Below are positions 33,475-46,339 of a stretch of DNA of 64,000 nt, in pieces. This DNA is from Zingiber officinale (taxonomy: Eukaryota > Streptophyta > Magnoliopsida > Zingiberales > Zingiberaceae). A program made the position numbers and the translations under genes. Numbering within the stretch: position 1 is the stretch's first letter; every line of letters starts with the position of its first letter. The DNA lies in NCBI RefSeq assembly GCF_018446385.1, contig NC_056004.1, positions 24,062,492 through 24,126,491 on the forward strand, in the 5' to 3' direction. The notes beneath the pieces are model-generated. The model saw nothing but the letters and a program-made list of their open reading frames with translations. It was not told the DNA's origin and made no database searches.

Positions 33475-34360
33475 TGATGCGGCGATAGAGGGAGGCCAAC
33501 TGCTAAGGTTGAGGTAAAAGTCAATGGGGTCAATGCCTAGGTGTCAAAGGGTCAAACGAAGGACAATTGCGACGAACGGTCAGGACAGTAAGGGCCCGAT
33601 CGGCGGGAGACATGTCTGAGTGGACCACCTGTCCAGCTCAGGATGATACGTAAGACAACTGACATTCAATACGGAGTAGCAGGACGACAAAGGAGATCGG
33701 ATAACTTGTCAAAACGGAGGAGGGCATGTTACTACACAGTCACCGTACGGAAGAGCAACTGAGGTCGACAGAGTGGAGGGGTCCTAGCCGAGCAGCTACC
33801 TCGCTTGGCCAAGCAACGGGACTTGGTCAAGGACGGAGCGTAGTCCTGGCTAGGTGGCTATCCCGCTCGGCTAAGCAACGAGACCACTATAGTATCTCTC
33901 GACATCCTTTTGGGAGATAGTGTCACTAACACGAGACATGTGGTTGACAGGTGGATCGTACGGGAAAAGTTTCTACTGTCTTGTCAGAGATATGCATACC
34001 CTGTTAAGGTATGATATTAGAGGTACTTTCTTGATAGGTCCTTTCATAGGATGTATTGGAGAACGTATCCACATTTCGAGAAGCGTACACGTCGCCCACC
34101 AGGGTTTAATATAAAGGGGGGTCCATCATCGGTGGAGTCATGGAGGTACGCGTTATTACTGTTTGGTGCTAATTCTACTGTTGATCCACTTCTTCTACAG
34201 TTCTAGTGACTGACTTAAGTATCAGAGGGTCAACGCCGAAGGCCCCTTCCCTAACTTAGCACTGACGTTATTTATTTTATAGAGCGGAACAAGATTTACT
34301 GTCGATCAATGAAGCTATCATATCCCTAACTTTTCATCTTTATATCTTCGGATAGGATCA
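33475..34360 (+). repeat. Tat-B 3' LTR
   Basis: Starts TGATGCGGCGATAG and ends GATAGGATCA. The LTR TATA has decayed here: the equivalent of CTATATAAAG in the 5' copy reads TTAATATAAAG near 34106. Confidence 0.86.
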
Positions 34361-36860
34361 TTAATTAAATAAAATAATGTGTAGTTAATGATAATCTAAA
34401 TATTTCTAGCTAGTGGTGATGTTGATGATTCTGGTGAGGTGGCACCTAAAACTACGTATTAAATAATTCTAATAATATTGCCTTGAATTTTATTCGCCAT
34501 TGTATTTTTTTATTTTAATATTTTAAACCAACTGCTTTTATAAAATATCAGTATATGTGATATTTTATCCTCTGGAATTGGGGTACCATAGTTAAAATAT
34601 AAAATATTATCATATTGAATTGTAGAATCAAAATTTGATGCATTTGAGTATGTTTTTTCTCATATCTTGATCATTTATTAATGATTAACTGTTATTCGTA
34701 ATTTATCTTTTTTATAATGAATTTAGAAATTCAAGTATAGAGGGACGATCACGATGAATAAGGAGCGGTATCCTCCATTTCCATCGGTGGAATCTCCTAA
34801 TACTAGAGGTTTCACCGTCGACAAGGAGAGTGATCGCCGATGCCGCCTTCTCACTGGATCCGCTCTTGACCTTCTCCATATTGATATAAGGATGAATTGA
34901 TGATGCCACCTTAGTATATGTGATATTTTTCTATAATAAATATATTTATAGGAAAATAATTACGAGTTTTAAGTGTTAAAAATTTGTAAATTGTATATAT
35001 ATTTTTCATATATGTATAGAGCAGGGTGTAAACCTATATACCCGAGAGTTATCCACGAGTTGCCCATCGACTTGGATGTGCAGGATAACACCATTATATA
35101 CATGAATCCAGGGACCTAGATTTCATTTTATTTTTTCTAATATTAACGACTTTTTTATAAAAAAATAATACTCCTAAAAGTAATAATAATATATCTAGTG
35201 AAATCTATATTTTTTTCCCTTATACACTATTACTTAAAAAGGAAGCATAAATTTTAGAAGAAAAATTTTATTAACTTAAATTCAATATAATTTAACCTCT
35301 AAATTTTAAAATTTTAAATGTTAAATACATATAATATATCTGTAAGTATCTAAAATTTTTATTTTAAAACACTATAACATAAAAGGAAAATTTTGAATCC
35401 TAGACGAAAAATCTTATTTGCTCAAACTCATTATAACTTAACTTCTAAATTCTAAAATTTTAAACCATAAATATATATAATATATTTAAAAAATAATATA
35501 TATATATATATACGAGACATTACGGATCAAAATCTAATTTAAATATATATTCGACAAATAAAAATATTAGAATTTTTTAGCGAATGTTTTTTTTTTAAAA
35601 GCAAACACATCTTCAGCTTTATAAACACCTACGAAGTTGCAATGGATGATAACATAATGTTCTAAAGTAGGACCCAATTGCTCCCGCTGGGGCATAGGCT
35701 GATATTGACAGGATCTGTCTCTTTGAGATGATACGAGGATTAAGATGTGAGATGTTAAGTCAAAATTTAATAATTATTAATAATTAATAATTTTTCATGA
35801 TTTATCTATATTGATCTAGGGACGGATTAATAAAAATATTAGAGTAAATGAATCATTTTTTATCACATAATATTGACAGGATCCCATAATTAAGGATAGA
35901 GTTTAACTAAGTTAATAGATAATTATTTTTAATGGATGATTAATTTTAAAATATTAAATTGATGGACCACCTGTCATCAACACTTTCATTATTATTATAT
36001 TTATCAGTAGAACTTTTCACACGAATGAATCCATCATCCCATAATTAATCAACATATTAAATATATAATGACAACTAAAATAAATAAATAAATAAGTAAA
36101 TAAAAATAATCACCCCTCTCTTAAGCTGGGAAAGGCAGACTTGGTCGATTGCCATTACAAACATAATTCATATTTTATTTAAGTATAATAAATATATTAG
36201 AAAATAATAAATTTACTATTCCGTAAATTGTAAAAAAATAAAAAATACACCATATTTATAAAATATTTTAGTAGTTGTAAAAATTTGATTTAAGTATATA
36301 TGCAAAATTTATTCATTAACACTCATCTATTAAAATGAATATAGAATCCAAACCTATTTTATCTTTAACTAATTGAATCTTTAAGACTTCAATTTATATT
36401 AAAAATATACCTAACTAGATGGTGCCCGACTTAAGAATATACATCATTAAAAACTTTGACACTTTATTATAATATTTACTCTAAATAGTAAAATTGAGGA
36501 AGATGAATCGGATGCAAGTTGGATCTCCTATTGCATACTATATTATATTTTTAGCGTGTGTTTTATTTATTTTATTATTATTATTTTCAGCACTTTATCA
36601 TTTTAGTAGTATTGTTCACATGCTCACTCATAATTTAACTTTATGTTTAAATGTACGTACTTCGAAAGAATAATTCCAATGGAGATTAATTAACAACCAT
36701 CTTTATTTTAAAAGGATTTTAAATTTTAAATTTTAAATTTTTATTTAAAAATCAGAGTTTCTAATTTTACGGCTGATTTGGTAAAGCGTTTAGTAATTTG
36801 ATTATATCTAATAAATATTTATATAATATTTTTACTCGTGTAAAGCTTCTTCTTCCTTTC
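34361..36860. other. AT-rich intergenic DNA, no gene seen
   Basis: No convincing coding sequence on either strand. A (TA)n run lies near 35490-35512. A minus-strand frame at 34712-34909 (65 codons, MASSIHPYINMEK) has no recognisable relatives and no splice context. Confidence 0.6.
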
Positions 36861-36870
36861 CTTATAAATA
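36861..36870 (+). promoter_or_regulatory. TATA box of the HGSNAT-like gene
   Basis: CTTATAAATA lies about 150 bp before the start codon. Transcription would begin near 36895, giving a leader with a GA-rich run (36920-36942). Confidence 0.6.
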
Positions 36871-37013
36871 GCAGAAGACACGGCGCTTCAAATACACCGT
36901 TCCATCTGTAACGCAAGTAGAAGAGAGAGAAAGAGAGAGAGATTTGTCCCTCGCTTCTTCCTCTTCTCCTCTTCTTACGTTTACAGTGGGAAGAAAGACA
37001 CCAATCGAGCGAG

Positions 37014-40000
37014 ATGGAGGCCTATGAACTCATTAAGGGAGAAGAAAACGCCGCCGCCGCAGCCGCCGCTTCTCAGGCGCTGGAGGACCTAGAGGCCGGT
37101 CGCGACGCCTCGCGGAAGAAGGATAAACCTTCCGCATCCGCCTTCGCCGCGAGGAACCGCCTCGTCTCGCTCGACGTATTCCGGGGGCTCACCGTCGCGG
37201 TAAACACACCTCCAGATCCACATTGTTTCCTTTTCGGGCTCCCCTGTTTCTTTTTCTTCCTTCCATTACTGATTTATTAAGTAAGATACTTAAAACTTAT
37301 GATCATTTTTGGAGTTATCACAGCTGTGCCTACATTTTGGAAATCGTAGGGGAAGACAATTTTCTGAGATTTGCTATTTTTGATATTCATTTTTTTAATA
37401 AATTTAATAAGTTTGTCATTCAATCGAATCCTATGGATTTGATTTGATCGATAAAATTATATTCTCTTTTTATTGCCTCGCCTTGTTTTTTCTCTTGTTC
37501 CTTTATCTGCTATTTTTTCATTCTAGTCAGGATACTGAACAAAAAGTTTTTTTTTAAAAATGTTTTGAAGAAAAATAAATTAGAATTGCCGACTGATTCA
37601 CGGATTTATTGTGGTACACTGTTTAGAGTACTAGAATTGCATTTTTGGTTATTCGGATAGAAATGAAATGAGTTGAATTTGGAAGAACATAACGCATTTA
37701 TTTTCTTTCCTCCAAATAAAAACGGAGTAAAAAGACAGAGTACGATGGGGGGACAAAGGGAAATTGTAGTTTAGAGAGAGCACAGTAATCAGAGCAGATA
37801 AATATTTTAATTTGAATAGCCATAAATGTACTTTAATTCATCAACTATTATTATTCTGAATCATACTTATGTCACTAAAGATACAATATTAAATGAGGAA
37901 TCTTCATCTTCAGTATGATGTCACATTTTACCAAAATTATCAGCTATGGCTGTCCCTTGCTTCATGGCAGACTCACCTCCAGTAAGAAACACATAATCTG
38001 ACAGTCCTAACATTTTGTCTTGTATAACCTTCTGATTTTATTTCTTGAGGACTTGCAGTGTCGATTGATAATGATGCTTAGGATGCCCTTCACATTTTTG
38101 TACCATTTGCTCGTTGCATATCTTTTTTTTCTATCTAAACCCTTTGAGTAATTTCAATAGTGTAGGTCTACTGCCTCTGCTCCATTGCCACAGGGTCAAA
38201 TGTTCCTTCTTCATTTGCAGACTTGTGAAAATAGGACTGCTGCTAAACTACCCCAAACATGGCCTATTTTTCCATCAAAGGAAGGAAGCTTTGTGTTTTA
38301 ACAAATAATTTAGTTTTTTTTAATCTCAATTAGGGGGATTTTTAAGCCAATTCTGAATTTTCTGAAATACTGCACACACTTGCACTCAGATCATCTTCCC
38401 TTCGCTCACTATAAACATTTCTTACCAAATTATCAAAAAACATACATAAAGTCAATGTTCTCATCTGTATTATATAAATTTACTCTAATTTTGACCAAAT
38501 CATTCTTATCATTAGATATCATTCTTCTCTGTTCTGTCATACCATATGCATAAATTTGTTTAATGACAGTAATGACCAACAAATCTCTTTATGCAGCTCA
38601 TGATATTTGTAGATTATTCTGGAGGATTTCTTCCGGCCATCGATCATTCTCCTTGGAATGGCATTGCACTTGCTGATTTTGTCATGCCATTTTTCTTGTT
38701 TATAGTGGGAGTTGCACTTTCCCTCGCATATAAGGTAAGCCATGCAGTTTCACAAAATTCCTAATCCTTCGGTTTGAAGCATCAATTTCTGTAAACTGAA
38801 AAATAAGTTTGCTTAGTAATTACTGTGTGTTAAAGAATCAAAGTCAGTTTTTTTTTAATACAAAAACATGCTATCTACTTTCAAATTTTTGTTCAGAGAG
38901 TCCCAAACAAAGTTGTCGCAACCAAGAAGGCGATACTCAGAGCCTCAAAGATGTTTTTTGTAGGTCTTTTTGTCCAAGGTATACAACTCTTTCTTTTTGC
39001 ATTCCTAAATACATTATTCATATATTTGGATTGTTCATATGATGTTATTGCATTGAGTGTAGGTGGATATTTTCATGGTCTTCACAATTTAACTTATGGA
39101 GTGGACATATCAAAAATCAGATGGATGGGAGTACTACAGGTTGGATATCCACCATTGCTAAATTTAATTCCTTTTTGGCTATGAACTCATTAAGCTTTTT
39201 AATGCTTAGAACAAAATATGTATTTTTCTAATGCTTCTATATTATAATTTCATTGTCCACACCAAATAGACATGTGCTATCTTTTCCTTAGAAAAGCCCA
39301 CATTATGAACTAAATTAACATGCAAAATGTGATATGAGGTAATGGTTTGGGGCTTTTAAAAGCTATGTTCAAAAGGTCATAATATGTAAATGTTATACAT
39401 TTTTTTTTTTTTTTTGCGAAAACAGCATTATGTGAACGTATAAGTTGATTTGATCAATTAGAGTGATCTTTATTGCAGAGAATTGCAGTAGCCTATTTGT
39501 TTGCTGCTATGTGTGAAATCTGGCTCAAAAGTGATGATAATATCAATTCTGAAAGTTCAGTATCTAGGCCTGGCAAACTTCAATTGTAAGTGTATGCTAA
39601 AAACTGCAACATTTTCAAACAACAATTTTAGTGCATGATCCTATCACAAATCAATAAATAAGCAGTTTTTGTTTCATAAACTTGAGATGCTTTAGTGATT
39701 ACAGAATGTGCTTAATTATTAAAATAAAACTAGAAGAGATTCTTTTTTGACCAGGCAATTTTCATTTACATCCAACTTCTTTTGGCATAGGTTGCTGTGC
39801 TTGATTCTTGCTTCCATTTACACGGTTCTATTATATGGATTACATGTTCCTGATTGGCAATATGAGATACCTTCTGAAGGTTCCACAACCAAATCCTTCG
39901 TTGTAAGAATCACTTTGTTATATTCCTTGTATAAAGATTTCCAAGATCTGTTTTTCACATTCTAGTATCCACTTTCCTCAAACCCAGGTGAAGTGTGGGG

Positions 40001-41158
40001 TGAGGGGTGACATAGGGCCTGCATGCAATGCTGTGGGAATGATTGATCGCAAAATCCTCGGCATCCAACATCTGCATCGTCGCCCTGTTTACGAAAGAAC
40101 CAAGGTTTTATTCACCTACATCACTCATGTGTCATGAAGTAATCCTTTTTTCTTCCCTTTTATTTGATCACATCTAATTCCATGAACTTTCTTCAGCAAT
40201 GCAGCATTGATTCACCAGCAAGTGGCCCCCTTCCTTTTGATGCTCCTTCATGGTGCCAAGCTCCTTTTGATCCTGAAGGACTACTCAGGTCAGCAGTTGC
40301 ATGCACTTCCCTAATTGTCATTAGTGCCCACTTTCCACACTCATTTTTGGGGAACTTATAATGGTACTAATTCAATGATACAGCTCTGTCATGGCAATTG
40401 TTACTTGTTTGATTGGGTTGCAATTTGGGCACGTAATTATACAAATGAAGGTACTACTTGTTAAATCTGATCATCTCAAGAACACATATGTGAGTTCACA
40501 GTGTGACACCCTGACTATTGTTGCAGCATCACTATGATAGAATCATCCATTGGGTTATTCCTTCATTGTTTCTGATTGCATTGGCCTGTATCATGGAAGC
40601 CACTGGTATAGACTGATATTCATCTTTATGTTTTTGACGTCATTTTGATTAAGTTGAGACTTAAACTTCCAACTTTGTAATCGAACCTTTTATTCTCATA
40701 GGAATGCAAATCAACAAGTCTCTATACACAGTAAGTTACACTTGCATCACTGCTGGGGCTGCAGGCATGCTGTTCACTGCAACATATGTGTTGGTTAGAA
40801 AGAAACTCCCTTTCTTCCATATCCCAACATTTCTATCTTTATCAAAAAAGAGATCAAATTCTGAGACTCCACTGTTCTTGATGCCTACAGGTTGATGTGT
40901 TTGGCTACAGGAGGCCAACCCTCGCTATGGAATGGCTGGGGAAGCATGCACTCATGGTGTATATTCTCATAGGCTGCAACATTTTGCCTGTTCTTGTTCA
41001 GGGATTCTACTGGGAGGAGCCTCGGAACAATCTGGTGAGCAAAGTCGGATTTCAATAGTCTTTTTGGTTTCTTTTTGTGATTGCTGACTAAAGAATGGAT
41101 GTTGAATTGTTCTCTGTTCCTTGATTTTGATCAGTTGAGGCTCATTGGCATTCACTAG
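37014..41158 (+). CDS. HGSNAT-like heparan-alpha-glucosaminide N-acetyltransferase family membrane protein
   Basis: Thirteen exons by reading frame and GT-AG sites: 37014-37199, 38597-38734, 38897-38978, 39063-39139, 39479-39585, 39755-39902, 39988-40104, 40197-40288, 40384-40450, 40527-40605, 40702-40793, 40891-41034, 41135-41158; 450 residues, phases consistent throughout. The N-terminus is cytosolic-looking with an Ala run (residues 13-19). The family signature starts at RLVSLDVFRGLTVALMIFVD and continues IDHSPWNGIALADFVMPFF (His79). The equivalent His in human HGSNAT carries the acetyl group in transfer from acetyl-CoA across the lysosomal membrane. Many hydrophobic segments follow, for about ten membrane spans. 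It ends RNNLLRLIGIH. Plants lack heparan sulfate, so the true substrate is unknown. The least certain boundary is the start of exon 6. Confidence 0.88.
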
Positions 41159-42430
41159 ACCTTAATCACCGAGCTTTTGTGAAGATATAGGATCTGCTTT
41201 TCTTTTAAGAAGCTTGCTTTTGGTGCAAGTTCTCCACATCACAGAACAAAGTTTCTTCTGGACCCGTGAAGTTTTTCCTTCCCCCTTTTTTAAGAAGGAT
41301 AAAGTTAAACTTAGTAGAGGAACTGCTCTATGCCTCCTCAGGAAATGTTAGATGTACATACAATGTAATAAGCATTTTGGTTTATGATGTGAAAACTAGA
41401 GTTTGATTTATATAGCTGTTTATTTTGTTGTTTACTTAAACTTTGATCTCTCCATCTTTCTGAACATCATAGATTTAAGTTTATGATGTGAAAACTATAA
41501 GTCAAATGAGCTCTTCCAAAAAAACTGAGCATCCCTTATACTAAAAATACCATTAGATTTAACGTTATTGTAAAAATTACTGGCTAGCTTCTATAGCGTA
41601 TAAAGTATTGACTAGTTTTTACAATATGTAGAAGTTAGTCGGTAGCTGCTACACATTGTAAAAGTTATATATTAGTATAAAATCTTCAGGTAGAAGATAA
41701 CAATTAACTTCTATAATTGTAGAAGCTAGAGAACCTAGATGCTAGTTTTTATACATGGTAGAAACTAGCATTTAGTTTCTACCGAATGATCAAATAATTT
41801 AAAATTATTTTTCGATGAATCAGTTTAAAGGATTATAGAGAAATGTTCATTCGACTTTAATAAGAAATGAAACGCTCATCCGAGAATGTAAATGATGGGC
41901 AGTAATTTGATTTTTATTTTTTGTCCCTGCTTTGAGATTTTTTTTGGAAGTTATTTAATTTGCAATATTATAACGATAAATCGATTTTAAAGATACTCGT
42001 TGACTTTAAATCTAATTTAATTCCAATTAGTGAGAGAATAAATCAAGACAAAAAAGGGTTAATAGAAATATTTAAGATGATGGACCGACGCCGACGTTTA
42101 ACTATAATTAAAATTTAAAAAACGATTTATTTGATGATTTTGAAGAATAAAAAGGCACCAGCATTGGAATTCTCTGTTTCTCCTCTGTTTCCTTCTTCTT
42201 CTTCCCGGCGGGAATCGTTTTATAATAATAATAATAATTATTATTATTTTTTTCTGAAAACGACTCGATTAAATCAAGGAGTTGACTGGCATTATTATAT
42301 ATTATAGGGCGGAGACCGTGTAATAACGGTTCTCCGGTCGTTCTGTGATAAATCATCGTCCGCCGCCGCTCTGCTGCCGGAGAAGGAAACTAAAGGACGA
42401 CCGGCGACGCGTTCCGGGGAAGAAACTAAA
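41159..42430. other. 3' UTR of the HGSNAT-like gene and intergenic DNA
   Basis: The 3' UTR probably ends within about 230 bp (AATGTAATAAGC near 41361). 41540-41790 holds a degenerate repeat of TAGAAGTTAG / TAGCTGCTAC words similar in style to 60240-60450. An (AAT)n/(ATT)n run lies at 42223-42250. Confidence 0.5.
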
Positions 42431-42975
42431 AGAAAAGAATTCTAGGAATATCGGATCGCCAGTTCCGTTCCAAAGATTCAATCTTTAACGGTTCACCGGG
42501 CCTATCAAGGAATCGACGCATCCTTTTGATCAAAGTCGGTTTGTTTCTCCTCTCGTTCCTTTCGATTTGTTCTCGCATCTTTAGTTCTTCGATTCCTCTG
42601 CTCCAGACGAATCAAAACTTTTACGAAGAAGGTTCTGCCAACGTTCTCTTTAAGGCATTTGCAGGTCTGCTTATTTCAAATCTGAGTTTTTTTTTCCTCC
42701 CTACCCCTCTCCTGTAGGCTTTTATCTGAGTTTTATCCATCCATGAATTATTAGTGTTACCATTCTCCTGTGGGGTTTATCCATCTCAGATACAGACATC
42801 TTTCTTTCGAGTATTTTGCGATATCTCTGCAAGTTTCAACCTTCCTTCAGAAAAAAAAGGTATTCTAGATTTTGATCTTCTTGAAACGGTAACCAGTAAA
42901 AAGAAGGAAAATTTGAACTTTGTGAGTTTTATTTATTTATTTTCTTCAGAGGAAAAGAAAGAAACCAATTGCAGA

Positions 42976-45016
42976 ATGCCAAGGTACAGACCATCATGTT
43001 CTTCGTCATCTTCTATGTTGAGGAACTACCGCATTAAACGACCAGTTCTGGTGGCAAAGAGGAGAAGATCAACTACTCCAGTTTCCTCGTGGAGAGTGAA
43101 CGATAGACCTTCATGTCTTACACCAAGCATTACTGAAACATCTTGGTATCGGTCATTGGAAGGTACTGCCAGGGATACTCAAGCGACAGTGTCAGCTCGG
43201 AAACTAGCAAATGCTTTTCATGCATTGAGTTTCATTTCTTCACCAATAACTGACAAGAACCAACGTGAAAGGGCCTTCCCTTCTAATATGAAGATAAGAA
43301 ATCACCAATCAAAGTTCAACCCTTCACGTAGCCCAATCACAGAAGTAAGCATATGGTTCCTTGTTTATTTTTCCTCTCTTTTATTTTTCCTAACTTCAAT
43401 TTATGGTCGTGTTGTAGGTAGGTGATCATGGATCGAGGAATTACAATAGAATATGCAAAGAGGCAAGTGAGGCAAACCCCATGGAGGTAAGCTACTTAGT
43501 ATCAGTTCGTTGAAATTTTAAGTTCATGTGGTTGTTTTGATTAATAGATTATGATCCTTCGAGTGATAGCTAAGCGACTAATAGCACTATGTGAACTTAG
43601 GAACGGATGCAAGCAACCATGTTCTTACTTTTGAGAATTTTGTGAAGATCAAAGTCATATAATATTCTCTTCAGTTCAATAACAATCGCCCTACAATCTA
43701 GTAGTACTTCACAAGTAGCTACTGTTTCTACAAAAATCATTTTTTTTTTATCTCAAATGCATAAATTTCAAATATGAAAAGTTTAACGAATAGAGATAAA
43801 TTTGTTAAGACCATTAACTTTCGATTCATCACTTGTGCAGCTTCAAAGATGTTTCCCAGGAATCGTTTCAGGAAGCAAGAAGTGTTTGAAGGACCTGCGA
43901 AGTTTTTTGGTGTCATCGAAAAAGCTGCTCAAGATGTTGATACGTTTTGGTGGAATCGACAAGCAGCTATCACCAGTAGTTTCTCTCGCTACAGCGGTTT
44001 CTTGTAAGCTAGACCAGGCCCTCGTCCAGGTGGATCAGTTTGTCCTTGAAAAGAATTCTGCTAACGATGAAATCAGATATCTCTTGAAAGAGCACGCAAC
44101 AAGGAGGCACAAAGAACAGGAAAGAGTAAGAACTCCACTCAAATCCGTGATTGACGAGCTTGAGCTAGAAAAGAAGTTGAGAAGAGTTGAGCGGATGAAC
44201 AAGAGGCTCGAAGTTGAATTAATGCAAACGAAGACCTTACTAGCAAAAACAGTTCAAGAACTCAAGAATGAGCGGAAAACAAAAGAAATATTTGAAACTA
44301 GTTACGAAATATTAAAGCGAGTCGTCGAGGATAAGAATCACGTAGAAAAACTGAAGAAAGAGTCTGCCGAGGCACTAGAGTTGGGGGAGAAGGAAATGCT
44401 TCAGCCTGCAGCTGAATGGCGTGAAGAAAAAGTTCATATGAAGTTATCTGAAGCAAAATGCCAATTTGAGCAGAAAAATTCAGCTGTAAATCGATTGAGA
44501 TATGAGCCTGAAGCATTTCTTGCAGCCAAAGGGAAGGAGAAACTTGCAAGTGTGCAAACTGATGTTGCAAATTATAAGGAAAACGATTGCCACAGAATCA
44601 CCAATAGAAGCGATATTGATGAAGAAGACGGCCGAGAACATAACAATGGGACTGAATCAGAAGTTAGTGGTTCGCATTCCACCGAACTCGATATTAACAG
44701 TAGCTATAACCGGAGCAATGCTTGGGTAGCTGATAAAGGTGAAGATAGAAGTGCTCTAACAAACGAAAAGAACAAATTGATAGACAAAAACTTCACAGGA
44801 AACTCAAGGGCTTTAGGACCGAGGAACAAAATCTCAGATGGATACTGGATTGCTCTACCCCACGGGCTATTGAACTCAACAAGACAAAATCAAGCTCAAC
44901 AAGATCCGCTTATTAACCAAGTTTGTGCAGGATCTAAGGTCGCCGGCATGGTTGGAAGCATTAGGGAAGGCGGATCGAAGGCAAGTTTCGTTAGGAAGGA
45001 CAAAGTTCACTCCTAG
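42976..45016 (+). CDS. Coiled-coil protein, USO1-like / BRANCHLESS TRICHOME-related family
   Basis: Three coding exons: 42976-43344, 43418-43486, 43841-45016; 537 residues. The start MPRYRPSCSSSSS was chosen as the first ATG after likely 5' UTR introns; an upstream in-frame ATG at 42754 would add 74 unlikely residues. The first 120 residues are basic and Ser-rich (RIKRPVLVAKRRR). Residues about 145-400 match the plant 'intracellular protein transport protein USO1-like' family: SSKKLLKMLIRFGGIDKQ, ELEKKLRRVERMNKRLEVEL, EVEL-type heptads, then EKEMLQPAAEWREEKVHM and KLSEAKCQFEQKNSAVNRLR. The family also includes the trichome-branching regulator BRANCHLESS TRICHOME. The C-terminus is polar and acidic. 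Role here is inferred only from family; some usually conserved positions differ, so a diverged paralogue is possible. Confidence 0.78.
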
Positions 45017-45321
45017 TTGCAGAGAACCCCAATTCAGTAATTCTTCTGTCATTGCATTCTGATATTTATCTTACAATTTTATGCTCGCTTCAATGAAAGT
45101 ACCAATTTCAAAGAAGTAATCAGCGAGCGTGTGCTTGTCCGGTATCATCTGAATAAGATGATACAAACTGAATTGATCGCAAATATGCAAGAAGCGACTG
45201 TAGTTATAAAAACATGATATCCTCAGGGAACGATATAAGCACTACTAAAACACACGGGTGGAGATAGAAGGAGCTATGGTGGGGGCTTCGTGCATGTCGC
45301 CGAAGCTGGAGCGTGGAAGTG
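45017..45321. other. 3' UTR and spacer after the USO1-like gene
   Basis: No coding sequence seen; a short 3' UTR followed by spacer. Confidence 0.5.
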
Positions 45322-45444
45322 AAGATCTTCATCGGCAACTTAGCTTAGGGAGCATTCCAGCTCTTTTGGTCCGGTGCTAAGAGCGTGTACATCGTGTTTG
45401 ACAAGGATGAAGAGCGTTCAAGAGGGTTTGGTTTCGTCATGTGG
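45322..45444 (+). pseudogene. RRM-domain fragment (chloroplast RNP-like)
   Basis: One frame reads an RNP2 motif KIFIGNLA, an in-frame stop, then VYIVFDKDEERSRGFGFVM with the RNP1 core RGFGFV. Spacing is shorter than in a full RRM, and neither end continues as a domain. It resembles the RRM of chloroplast ribonucleoproteins. It is a decayed fragment between two intact genes; whether it is a retrocopy cannot be told. Confidence 0.65.
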
Positions 45445-45873
45445 GTGTGGGGCCACTCCTCCGGCGAGTTACGAGGCGCGTCACAGCATCTGGAACCTAC
45501 TGCACCGGCGCATGGTGGAGGAGCTACCGGAGTTTCGACTTGAGAGTTTTCCTGATGGAGAGTATCCCTGCCAACACTAAGCTCACGGTGAAAGGATGCA
45601 TCTTCAACCTAGGAATGCGGGTGATTGCTGCGCCGGCTTGGACGAGCGGAGGCAACTTTCCGGAGTTCAGCTCCGAAGATCGGGGTCCTCTGATGATGGT
45701 GACGCCATGACCGATGGAGGGGCAGCAAGGGAGCTTGGTTTATAAGCTGATCCGTCGTGGACCTGAGCCGGGCCCCGCTTGCGCTTGCTCCCTTTAACAC
45801 TTGGGATGTGGCGGTAACGGAACTCCAATTGTCCACGTGGATGGTTTTCATTGGAAGCTGCCTCGGAAGCTAT

Positions 45874-45883
45874 CTTCCCGCGC
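45874..45883 (+). promoter_or_regulatory. Possible E2F site upstream of RBR
   Basis: CTTCCCGCGC differs by one base from the E2F consensus TTTCCCGC and lies about 460 bp upstream of the RBR start codon. RBR genes are known E2F targets in plants, so the position is suggestive; a single site is weak evidence. Confidence 0.35.
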
Positions 45884-46339
45884 TAAAGCTGGGACTATTA
45901 AGTTAACGCATCTTAACCTTCATCCTCCAACAAGAAAGGAAAAAATATAAAATATAAAAGAAATCCGAAAACGCACGAGGGAGAGAGAAAAAGGAGAGAG
46001 GAGGGGAAAAAAAAGGAAAGAGGGTAATCAAGAGCGAGGTTAAAGCGATAGATAAAGATTCGAGGACGAGGGACCAGGGACCTGAGAAGCCGAGCTCGAG
46101 AGAGAACGGAAGCCAGCGAAGTATTGATTATTCGGTACTGTCCTCGCGTCTATCACACTTCCGGATTTGCCTCCGCCCGTCGGTTAAGGATTTGGACTGT
46201 CCGCTAGTCAGGAATCTCACGCGATCTATCGTGCTCCCCCTGCTTGGATCCGTCTTATTGCTACCGCGACGCCTGCCCACCCACTTTAGCAGTCCATGAT
46301 CGGTCTTTTAGGGTTTGGGTTACCGAAAAATTTGAACCG

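Larger units (their letters stand above)
14859..34360 (+). mobile_element. Tat-B: Ty3/gypsy Tat-lineage LTR retrotransposon with nested insertions
   Basis: LTRs at 14859-15748 and 33475-34360 flank a Tat internal region: PBS, gag, PR, RT, RH, extra RH, INT, tandem array, antisense gene, polypurine tract. It is a sister of Tat-A with similar coding parts but different LTRs. Without the nested 7.9-kb LTR element (21117-29029) and solo LTR (29613-30656) it would be about 10.5 kb. Flanks read TCAGG on the left and TTAAT on the right, so no clean target duplication survives. Many nonsense codons make it inactive. Confidence 0.85.

Noticed and set aside
14859-34360. Target-site duplication for Tat-B
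   Set aside because: TCAGG (left) and TTAAT (right) do not match, and shifting the ends by a few bases does not give a convincing 5-bp pair.
34712-34909. Minus-strand small gene (MASSIHPYINMEK)
   Set aside because: No recognisable domain, no promoter or splice context and AT-rich surroundings; too short to support.
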